The position numbers were made by a program, and so were the translations under genes. A stretch of 64,000 nucleotides of DNA from an uncultured Roseburia sp. GTDB lineage: Bacteria > Bacillota > Clostridia > Lachnospirales > Lachnospiraceae. Under the pieces are notes generated by a model that saw nothing but the letters and a program-made list of their open reading frames with translations, ran no database searches and was not told where the DNA came from. Positions within the stretch are counted from its first letter, which is position 1; every line of letters begins with the position of its first letter. The stretch spans positions 62,001 to 126,000 of the forward strand of contig CALWHT010000011.1 in NCBI GenBank assembly GCA_944380515.1, read 5' to 3'. Shown one piece after another: positions 43,415-50,625 of the stretch.

Positions 43415-45046
43415 AGCTCCGCCTTGCTGGGGCGCCGAGATATCGTGCATATTGAACATGACGATATCCTGGTCTTTGAAATAGGAAAACCATTTGTCAA
43501 TAAACGTATTCCGCACATTTTTCAGTTGGTTGACCTCCGAGGGGTCAACCAGCGGAGAGCGGAAGGAAATGCAATCTCCCGGAGAAAAATTTCCGCTGTA
43601 TATTTCCCGCTCGCCAAGGCATCCCTCGGGGGTCTGCCCGACTGCGTATTGCAGATAGCCTGCCATATCGCCAACGCCGGTATGATAAAACCCGGAACAG
43701 TAGATTTTGCCGACCTTTGCCTCATCAATGGATTTTTTTAATTTTCGGTAAATGAACTGTTTTACGGCAGGATCCTTTAGCATTTTCGGATTGATGAGCG
43801 CAGCTTTCAGATAGCAGCTTTCCGGCTCTGAATGTTCCGTGTCGGTGATGCCCATAAATTTGCAGGTGTAAAAGGGCTCCCCTTTGATAATTTTTTCAAA
43901 TAAATCGGTCGTGTATCGGGCAAGCTTTACGATTTTTCCGTCATTGGCACAATCCAGAATATCGTAATCCGCAAGTGTGTGGTTTTCGTAACTGTCGATA
44001 TAGTTTGGATTCCATAAATCCAGGCACTGTAAATACTGGAAATTCATGCGCGTATATTTGTTCAGATGCCGGATATGGTGGCTGTATTTACTGATGCCGA
44101 GCTTGAAATCGTACTTCTTTAAGGTATTCATGTATGCCAGCCAGGCATCGCTGCCGTAGTTTTCCTGAAATAATTTGTGTCCCTTGAACATCGAGGTATT
44201 CCAGATACAGTCGATGGTATCGATGGGATGCACCTGACCGTAAATGTCCGTGATGGACTCGTAGCCCCATTCCTTTAAAATCCGGCGGAAGGGGACATAG
44301 ACGGAATATCCCTTGATGAATGGCAGGCGTATCTGGCTGCCGACGGCAGGATAATCGAGTCCAAGCTGGGCGCTTGTGATTTCCATAAACTCTTTTTCGT
44401 GACAGCCGCATCCGTCAAAGGGGGATAGATGAATGTCGCGATAGCCCTCCTCAATTTCCCTGGATTTATATTTTTTTCGTTCTCCCGTCTCTTTGTCCTC
44501 ATATTCCCTTTCTTTTTCCACGACATATTTGATGAACTGATGGGGAAGCGTTTTTTCGTACTCTCCGATAATGACGATGTTCGGCATATAATTCCGGATT
44601 AGTGTGCAGGTACTGAATACCAGGCATCGCTGCGCTTCATATTTGGATATGATGCATTCGTCAATCGGCAGATCCATCTGTGTAATCCGGTACAGCTCGT
44701 CAAAAAGGGCGTCGCATACAAAGGCGGTAATGCCGTCCTTGGCCTGTGAAGCTGACTTGCCGAAGCGCGAATAATGAATTCCGTTATAGAAAAATCCATG
44801 CTCCAAAATATGGCGAAGCGCCGCCTCCTGTTTTGGATTCTTTTTCGCAACGACAAGAATCAATTCTTCGATATGGCTGGAAATGGAGCCGCGCAGCCGT
44901 TGGATCTGGTCGAACAGAAGCGAATCGCCCTGTGCGATCAGGTATTCATTTTTGATTTCTTCCTGCCTGTCCATTGTGACATTATATTCCTGCCGGATGA
45001 GTTCCTTGATTGGAATTTTGATTAATGTATATTGTATCTGTTTCAC
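43415..45046 (-). CDS. two-barrel (YonO/QDE-1-type) RNA polymerase, exon 1
   Basis: 544 codons from GTG 45046 (GGAGGTGATTTCC upstream). Without splicing it reads on 11 codons into the intron and stops at 43382. The C-terminal 100 residues hold the block expected before the catalytic loop: CISFRSPLVDPSEVNQLKNV, then MFNMHDISAPQQGGA, which runs into DFDGD of exon 2. The family includes SPbeta YonO, a single-chain DNA-dependent RNA polymerase, and eukaryotic RNA-dependent polymerases; genome context favours the phage type. Its likely job is transcription of the tail cluster downstream. Confidence 0.78.
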
Positions 45047-45215
45047 TGGAAATCACCTCCGTTTGTCTTTCCCTTGCTTCGATTGCCCTGCGGCAGCGTT
45101 CATCAAATCTCCAGTCGGAGAGAATTCTTCCCGCGATGTCGGACGAGTGCAGGCGGGCGTCCGTGTTATAATCCGATTGGAAAATGAGGCCGCCAAAAGT
45201 ATTTGCTTTTTTCAT
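44982..45215 (-). CDS. small protein preceding the RNA polymerase
   Basis: 77 residues from ATG 45215, preceded by AAAAGGAGAAGTG. Its 3' end overlaps the polymerase start by 65 nt in another frame. The middle is helical and charged (ILSDWRFDERCRRAIEARE). No family. The strong RBS supports it; the C-terminal part inside the polymerase gene is less convincing. Confidence 0.45.
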   Translation of the reverse strand: MKKANTFGGLIFQSDYNTDARLHSSDIAGRILSDWRFDERCRRAIEARERQTEVISSETDTIYINQNSNQGTHPAGI

Positions 45216-45392
45216 TCTGAAATCACTTCTCCTTTTTGTCTTTGCAGAAAGCTGTTTGCTTTGTCACTTGGGTTACACTGTATCTTTCTCCGTTTGGGAT
45301 GGAGTTTTTTTAAAAATGAATCAAGCCGAAAAATTGTTTTTTTATGAGTCAGTGAAAGCAAGCTCCTATAATATAGAAGAAACTCAAAAAAC

Positions 45393-45406
45393 AAAACAAA
45401 TGTTCG
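45393..45406. promoter_or_regulatory. LexA-box-like site 1
   Basis: AAAAC-AAAT-GTTCG: the right half is perfect, the left half has two mismatches to the Gram-positive LexA box CGAAC-N4-GTTCG. It lies upstream of the plus-strand -35 and over the likely minus-strand promoter region toward the polymerase. Confidence 0.5.
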
Positions 45407-45416
45407 ATTTTTTCTA

Positions 45417-45445
45417 TTGACACGAACAAATGTTTGGATTATAAT
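45417..45445 (+). promoter_or_regulatory. consensus SigA promoter of the sigma/DUF262 genes
   Basis: TTGACA (45417-45422), 17-nt spacer, TATAAT (45440-45445), both perfect. The spacer is filled by a LexA-like box, so repression would be expected to be tight and release strong. An inverted repeat AATTGTT / AACAATT follows at 45449-45469. Confidence 0.88.
45423..45436. promoter_or_regulatory. LexA-box-like site 2 (SOS operator)
   Basis: CGAACAAATGTTTG fits CGAACRNRYGTTYG, the Gram-positive LexA box pattern, at every position. It lies between -35 and -10 of the strong plus-strand promoter. SOS control is typical of prophage and tailocin switches. Confidence 0.75.
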
Positions 45446-45506
45446 CAGAATTGTTCCGGACAAACAATTGTAATCAGGACGTATCGATATAAGGGGAGAG
45501 TTACCA

Positions 45507-46064
45507 ATGAAAACAGAAGAATATTTATATGCCTATTATCAGAATGGGGCGAAGAAGCTCTGCCGTGTGGTAGACCGTATTTTAGCAAGGTTCGGCGGCG
45601 TCAGTGATATGGATAGGGACGATTTTTATTCGGCGGCCAATGAAGTCATGGCGAATATATGCCGTACCTATGATAATGTTCAGAATTTCGACGGATATGT
45701 CTATTCGTGCCTGTCAAATAAAATCAAGACGGAAATGACAAAGAGAAACAGGGAAAAAAGAAAATCGGACCGGCAGGCCGTTTCCATCGACACTCCGCTG
45801 GGAGAGGACGAAGCGACGCTTCAGGACCTGTTGGTATCGGACTTCGATATCGAAAAGGAGGTATTCGGTGAAGAAGCGGCGGAGGGCGGCAGGCTGGAAG
45901 CATACTTAAGCAGGCTTTCGGACCTTCAAAGGGGAATCGTGGAGCTTTTGGCAGCCGGCTATAAGGCGGGTGAGATTCAGAGAAAGCTGCAAATTACCGG
46001 TCGGAAATATCACGATTGTATGCAGGCAATCCAGTCTTATGAGAATGTTCGGATATTAATGTAA
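45507..46064 (+). CDS. phage-type sigma factor
   Basis: 185 residues. Sigma70 region-2-like part at about 30-95 (DDFYSAANEVMANICRTYDNVQNFDGYVYSCLSNKIK), a linker with a D/E stretch, and a region-4-like helix-turn-helix at about 130-180 (LSDLQRGIVELLAAGYKAGEIQRKL). No region 1 or 3. It is the first gene of the SOS-type transcript and diverges from the polymerase gene, so it could direct host RNA polymerase to the minus-strand cluster. GGGGAGAGTTACC precedes the ATG. Confidence 0.8.
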   Translation: MKTEEYLYAYYQNGAKKLCRVVDRILARFGGVSDMDRDDFYSAANEVMANICRTYDNVQNFDGYVYSCLSNKIKTEMTKRNREKRKSDRQAVSIDTPLGEDEATLQDLLVSDFDIEKEVFGEEAAEGGRLEAYLSRLSDLQRGIVELLAAGYKAGEIQRKLQITGRKYHDCMQAIQSYENVRILM

Positions 46065-46081
46065 GAGGAATAGGGGTTATT

Positions 46082-47548
46082 ATGTCAATAAGGAAAATCA
46101 GAAAACAGACGCTTTCCCTGAGTTCTTATTTGGATAAGGTGAGGGAGGAGGATGTCAGAAGCGACCAGGAGGTTCAGCGTTTATCCGGTGCATGGGACGC
46201 CGGGATGGTGAACGAGCTGGTGGCGACCGTCCTCACCGACGACTACATACCACCGATTATCCTGGGAGAGGAACAGTTGACCGATGCGGTGCAGCAGTGG
46301 ATTATTGACGGTCTTCAGCGAAGCTCGTCGCTTTTGCGGTTCCGATACGGAAACTGCCGGATTACGTCGGCCATTGAGAACAGCAGGATTGAATATCAGA
46401 AAAAGAAGCTCGACGCGTCGGGAAAAATATGCAGGGATGAGGACGACAATATCATTTGGGAGTCCATGCAGTTTGACATCAGAGGGAAGACCTTCGATGA
46501 GCTTCCGGCGGAATTAAAAAAGAATTTTGATGACTATCAGATTGAAATGGTCATTCATCAGGACTGCACGATGGATATGATTTCAAAATTAGTGCGCAGA
46601 TACAATAACCATAAGCCCATGAATGCGGCGCAGAGGGCGTTTACCTATCTGGACAAATACGCAAGGAAGATTCGGGGCATTACGGAGCACCGTTTTTTTA
46701 AAGACTGCGGGGAATACACGGAGACGGAAAAGAAAAACGGAGTATATGAGAGAATCGTGGCCGAATCGGTCATGGCGATGTTTCATCTGGACCACTGGCA
46801 GAAAAACGGAAAGAAAATGGGAATGTATCTGAATGAGAACGCTTCGGAGAAAGAATTTGACGCGTTTGAGAAGGTGCTCGATGGCCTGTCACAGGTGGTC
46901 GGAGGGCGTTTTTCGGAAATATTTACGAGCAAGGATTCCTTTCTGTGGTTTACGCTGTATCACAGATTTCTTGCGCTTGGCGTAAGGGAGGATAAATTTG
47001 CGGAGTTCCTCGGTGCGTTCCGGGAAAGTTTGCACGACCGAAGCTTTGCGGAGTACGGCAACGAGACATTTGACAGTCTGGATGCCAATAAATCGACGAA
47101 GGATAAGAAGGTAATCATGCAAAAGCTGGATATGCTCGAAAAGCTGATGCTGGAATTTTTGCATCTGCATGGGGATGGGCCGTTGTCGAAAGCAAAGGAG
47201 GAGGAAACGGACGCTGATGTGTCTGTCCTTGATTTTGTGCGGGAGCACGTGAAGCCTGATGCAACGGAGGAAGATATCGATATGTATTATGATATGCTCG
47301 ACGGGTACAGGGTGGATAAGCGCTCTGCGCTGCTTTGCTGGCGCAATGAGCCTTCGATGATCGGCATTGTGGCGTATTCGGTGGAAAATGATATGGATTT
47401 GGATGACTGGATGGTCCGGTACTTTGCGAAAAACCGTACCTATAAGCAAAACCAGGCAGAGAATTACAGAGATATGAAGGAGGATTTGCAAAAATATATG
47501 GAGCAAAACAGGGCCGCCAAAGATAAATCGGTAACTTGTGTGTTGTAG
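46082..47548 (+). CDS. DUF262/ParB-like protein
   Basis: 488 residues, 17 nt after the sigma gene. Residues ~30-130 have the DUF262 (GmrSD N-terminal, ParB/Srx fold) layout with the IIDGLQRSSSLLRF motif; the DGxQR core binds or hydrolyses nucleotides in relatives. The rest is helical. No HNH nuclease motif was seen in the C-terminal half, so it is not a complete GmrSD restriction enzyme. Co-transcription with the sigma factor under the SOS-like operator suggests a regulatory part in the island. Confidence 0.7.
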   Translation: MSIRKIRKQTLSLSSYLDKVREEDVRSDQEVQRLSGAWDAGMVNELVATVLTDDYIPPIILGEEQLTDAVQQWIIDGLQRSSSLLRFRYGNCRITSAIENSRIEYQKKKLDASGKICRDEDDNIIWESMQFDIRGKTFDELPAELKKNFDDYQIEMVIHQDCTMDMISKLVRRYNNHKPMNAAQRAFTYLDKYARKIRGITEHRFFKDCGEYTETEKKNGVYERIVAESVMAMFHLDHWQKNGKKMGMYLNENASEKEFDAFEKVLDGLSQVVGGRFSEIFTSKDSFLWFTLYHRFLALGVREDKFAEFLGAFRESLHDRSFAEYGNETFDSLDANKSTKDKKVIMQKLDMLEKLMLEFLHLHGDGPLSKAKEEETDADVSVLDFVREHVKPDATEEDIDMYYDMLDGYRVDKRSALLCWRNEPSMIGIVAYSVENDMDLDDWMVRYFAKNRTYKQNQAENYRDMKEDLQKYMEQNRAAKDKSVTCVL

Positions 47549-47571
47549 GGAAGATTTTTTTGTGATATGAT
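47543..47571 (+). promoter_or_regulatory. candidate promoter of yesL-like gene
   Basis: TTGTAG (47543-47548), 17-nt spacer, TATGAT (47566-47571), overlapping the stop codon of the DUF262 gene. It would restart transcription at the island's right edge. Confidence 0.45.
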
Positions 47572-47650
47572 ACCTTAAGTATACCAAAGGGGTATTCCGG
47601 CGCGGATGTCCGTCTGGGAGCCGGCGAAAGAGGAGTTGGAAGGAGCGGTA

Positions 47651-48373
47651 ATGGGAGAATTTTTTAATCTGGACAATAAGTTTTTTCAGGGATTGAATAA
47701 GGCGGTGGACTGTGTATGCTTAAGCCTGCTCTGGGTGCTGTGCTGTGTGCCGCTTGCAATCGTATTATATTTGGGATTAGTGTCAAAGGTCATCGTAATG
47801 CTGATTCCGTGTATTCCGCTGGCGGTGCCTGCGGGAGTTGCGTCGACGGCGCTGTATTATACGGTCAATAAGGTAATCCGTCACAGCAGAGGCTACATAT
47901 GGAAGGAGTTCTGGCAAGCCTTTCGGAGTAATTTCAAGCAGACGGGGATCGTCACTCTGATTGTAGCTGCTGTAGCGTTTGTCATTGCGATTGACGGCTA
48001 TATCATGCTGCAATTCGCGCAGGCGGGCCAGCAGGGAGGCGTTTTGTATATCGTATTCTTCGTGATGCTTATTTTTGAAGCCGCGTGGGCGATTTATCTG
48101 TTCCCTTATATGGCGAGGTTTGAGAACACTACGAAACAGGTGCTGAAGAATACGGCGCTGATGGCAATCGGCAATCTGCCGAAAACGCTTCTGATGCTTT
48201 TGATACTTGCGTTGGTTTGTCTGGGAACCTATATCATCCCGCTTTTCATTTTCTTTATACCGGCAGTCTATACGCTGGTGATTAACTTTATTATGGAAAA
48301 GATATTTATGCGTTATATGTCCGAGGAAGATATCGCGGCGGAGCAGGAGAGAAACCGCGAATTTTATCAGTAA
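47651..48373 (+). CDS. YesL-family (DUF624) membrane protein
   Basis: 240 residues from ATG 47651 (GGAAGGAGCGG upstream; the frame extends 15 codons further). Five to six membrane helices; the start MGEFFNLDNKFFQGLNKAVDCVCLSLLW fits DUF624/YesL, often near carbohydrate ABC transporters. None is here. It is either the native neighbour of plsX or the last island gene; its composition fits the chromosome better. Confidence 0.8.
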   Translation: MGEFFNLDNKFFQGLNKAVDCVCLSLLWVLCCVPLAIVLYLGLVSKVIVMLIPCIPLAVPAGVASTALYYTVNKVIRHSRGYIWKEFWQAFRSNFKQTGIVTLIVAAVAFVIAIDGYIMLQFAQAGQQGGVLYIVFFVMLIFEAAWAIYLFPYMARFENTTKQVLKNTALMAIGNLPKTLLMLLILALVCLGTYIIPLFIFFIPAVYTLVINFIMEKIFMRYMSEEDIAAEQERNREFYQ

Positions 48374-48381
48374 AGTTTATA

Positions 48382-48410
48382 TTGATTTATAGAAAAACTT
48401 ATAGTATATT
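48382..48410 (+). promoter_or_regulatory. SigA promoter of plsX
   Basis: TTGATT (48382-48387), 17-nt spacer, TATATT (48405-48410), 54 nt before plsX. The surrounding AT-rich leader may contain a FapR-like site, but none is clear. Confidence 0.65.
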
Positions 48411-48463
48411 TCTTTATAGACGTGCAGGGGGTCTTTAAAACGCGTGAGAATGGAGAGCTAGGT

Positions 48464-49504
48464 ATGCAGCAGAATGATTCGCTTGGAATTACAAAAATTG
48501 CGTTGGATGCAATGGGCGGAGACAATGCTCCTGTGGAACCGGTAAAGGGAGCGGTCGATGCGGTTGCCGCGAGAAAGGACATCAAAGTTTTTCTTGTCGG
48601 TCAGAAAGATGTGATTCAAAAAGAACTGGAAAAATATACTTACCCCGCCGGGCAGATTGAGGTAGTACATGCGGAGGAAGTGATAGAAACGGCTGAGCCG
48701 CCGGTTCAGGCAATCCGCAAGAAAAAGCAGTCATCAATCGTTGTGGGAATGAATATGGTGAAACAAAAGGAGGCAGATGCCTTTGTCTCGGCGGGAAGTT
48801 CCGGCGCGATTCTGGTCGGAGGACAGGTCATTGTCGGAAGGATCAAGGGAATTGAGCGGCCGCCTCTTGCGCCGCTGATACCGACGGAAAAGGGTGTTTC
48901 CCTTTTGATTGACTGTGGGGCAAATGTGGATGCAAGGCCGTCGCATCTGGTACAGTTTGCAAAGATGGGCTCGATTTATATGGAGCATGTGGTCGGAATC
49001 AAAAATCCGAGGGTTGCAATCGTCAACATCGGCGCGGAGGAGGAAAAGGGCAATGCGCTTGTCAAGGAGACCTTTCCGCTGCTGAAGGAGTGCGGGGATA
49101 TTAACTTTGTCGGCAGTATCGAAGCAAGGGAGATTCCGCACGGCGAGGCGGATGTCATTGTGTGTGAGGCGTTTGTCGGAAATGTCATCTTAAAGCTCTA
49201 TGAGGGCCTGGGCGGTATGCTCATGAGCGTGGTAAAGAAAGGTCTGATGAGCACCTTAAGAAGCAAGATTGGCGCCGCATTGGCGCTTCCGGCGTTAAAA
49301 TCAACCTTAAAGGCGTTTGATGCCTCACAGTATGGCGGCGCGCCGCTTTTGGGACTGAACGGGCTTGTTGTAAAGACGCATGGCAGCTCAAAGGCAAACG
49401 AGATTACCAATTCTATTTATCAGTGCGTGACCTTTAAGGAAGAAGACATTAACGGAAAAATAAGAAACAATATTAACAGTTCAGCGGAACGGGAAGGAAT
49501 GTAG
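48464..49504 (+). CDS. plsX: phosphate acyltransferase
   Basis: 346 residues from ATG 48464 (GGAGAGCTAGG upstream). N-terminal IALDAMGGDNAP, AFVSAGSSGAIL, LIDCGANVDARP and FVGSIEAREIPHG are standard PlsX. It turns acyl-ACP into acyl-phosphate, the donor for PlsY in phosphatidic acid synthesis. acpP follows at once. In related genomes plsX directly follows rpmF. Confidence 0.95.
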   Translation: MQQNDSLGITKIALDAMGGDNAPVEPVKGAVDAVAARKDIKVFLVGQKDVIQKELEKYTYPAGQIEVVHAEEVIETAEPPVQAIRKKKQSSIVVGMNMVKQKEADAFVSAGSSGAILVGGQVIVGRIKGIERPPLAPLIPTEKGVSLLIDCGANVDARPSHLVQFAKMGSIYMEHVVGIKNPRVAIVNIGAEEEKGNALVKETFPLLKECGDINFVGSIEAREIPHGEADVIVCEAFVGNVILKLYEGLGGMLMSVVKKGLMSTLRSKIGAALALPALKSTLKAFDASQYGGAPLLGLNGLVVKTHGSSKANEITNSIYQCVTFKEEDINGKIRNNINSSAEREGM

Positions 49505-49507
49505 GTT

Positions 49508-49738
49508 ATGGAATTTGAAAAACTGAAAAAAATCATTGCGGAAGTATTGAATGTCGATGAGGAAGAAATTACAATGGAAACAACCTTTGTGGATGACCTT
49601 GGAGCGGATTCACTTGATATTTTTCAGATTATCATGGGAATTGAGGAAGAATTTGATATCGAGATTGCAAACGAGAAGGCCGAGCATATCGTGACGGTTG
49701 CGGATGCGGTGGAAGAAATCAAAAACGCTTTAAATTAA
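49508..49738 (+). CDS. acpP: acyl carrier protein
   Basis: 76 residues, acidic, with the phosphopantetheine Ser in [20 protein letters not shown]. It carries the growing acyl chain in fatty acid synthesis and feeds PlsX. 3 nt after plsX. Confidence 0.96.
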   Translation: MEFEKLKKIIAEVLNVDEEEITMETTFVDDLGADSLDIFQIIMGIEEEFDIEIANEKAEHIVTVADAVEEIKNALN

Positions 49739-49756
49739 TCAGGAAAAATGACACAG

Positions 49757-49818
49757 GCCCTTGTCCCCGGCATGGGAGTGGCGCATACGGCGCTGCCCGT
49801 TGTCTGGCAAGGGCTTTT
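49757..49818 (+). terminator. possible attenuator between acpP and rnc
   Basis: GCCCTTG (49757-49763) pairs with CAAGGGC (49808-49814), followed by TTTT, with a long GC-rich loop. It might partly separate acpP from rnc transcription. The short stem makes it uncertain. Confidence 0.4.
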
Positions 49819-49925
49819 GCGTTATTTGTCATAACAAAAGGACTGACCAGGGTTTTTTTCCTGTTTTACAAAGAACGACAGACACGGTAAACCGGGAAAA
49901 AGCCCCTGAAGAACTGGGAGGAAAC

Positions 49926-50612
49926 ATGTCTAAATTAACGGAATTGGAAAGCCGTATCGGTTACGGGTTTCAACAACAGGGGCTGCTGCGCCAGGCGTTG
50001 ACACACAGCTCCTATGCGAACGAAAAGCATATGAAAAGGCTGTCGGACAATGAGCGGCTGGAGTTTTTGGGAGATGCTGTCTTAGAGATTGTATCGAGTG
50101 AATTTTTATACCAGAACTATCCTAAGCTGCCGGAGGGAGATCTCACGAAACTGCGCGCCAGCATTGTCTGTGAGCCGACGCTGGCTCTCTGTGCAAAGGA
50201 GCTGGATTTGGGTAGCTACCTGTTTTTGGGAAAGGGGGAGGATTTAACCGGCGGAAGAAAGCGCAAATCCATTCTTTCGGACGCCATGGAGGCGGTTATC
50301 GGCGCTATTTATCTGGATGGCGGCTTCGAGAGCGCAAAGGCATTTATCTGCCGGTTTATCCTGACGGATATTGAGCATAAAAAGCTGTTTTATGACAGCA
50401 AGACCATTCTCCAGGAGGTGGTGCAGGGCAATTACGAGGAGACGCTGCATTATGAATTGATTTCGGAGGAAGGACCTGACCATGACAAGCAGTTTTCGGT
50501 CGAGGCGAAAATCGGTGACCGGGTCATCGGGGAGGGCACCGGTCATACCAAAAAGGCGGCGGAGCAGGAGGCGGCTTACCGGGCACTTTTACTGTTAAAG
50601 CCGAAGCTTTGA
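49926..50612 (+). CDS. rnc: ribonuclease III
   Basis: 228 residues from ATG 49926 (GGGAGGAAAC upstream; the frame reaches 49761 through the attenuator). The signature NERLEFLGDAVLEIV lies in the catalytic domain, with the second acidic site in SDAMEAVIGAIYLDGG, and the dsRNA-binding domain is at about 158-226 (TKKAAEQEAAYRALLLL). It processes rRNA precursors and degrades dsRNA. Confidence 0.96.
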   Translation: MSKLTELESRIGYGFQQQGLLRQALTHSSYANEKHMKRLSDNERLEFLGDAVLEIVSSEFLYQNYPKLPEGDLTKLRASIVCEPTLALCAKELDLGSYLFLGKGEDLTGGRKRKSILSDAMEAVIGAIYLDGGFESAKAFICRFILTDIEHKKLFYDSKTILQEVVQGNYEETLHYELISEEGPDHDKQFSVEAKIGDRVIGEGTGHTKKAAEQEAAYRALLLLKPKL

Positions 50613-50625
50613 ATGAGAGGTTTTT

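Noticed and set aside
45212-45463. 83-codon minus-strand frame over the divergent control region
   Set aside because: It covers the two promoters and the LexA-like boxes, lacks an RBS, and has an unusual composition. It is better explained as regulatory DNA.
21062-47548. A complete temperate prophage
   Set aside because: No integrase, terminase, portal, capsid, head-tail connector or replication genes on either strand, and no att-like flanks seen.
21062-47548. R-type (contractile) tailocin or contractile injection system
   Set aside because: No sheath, baseplate wedge or AAA ATPase gene. The tube, tape measure, distal tail and tip set is of the non-contractile type.
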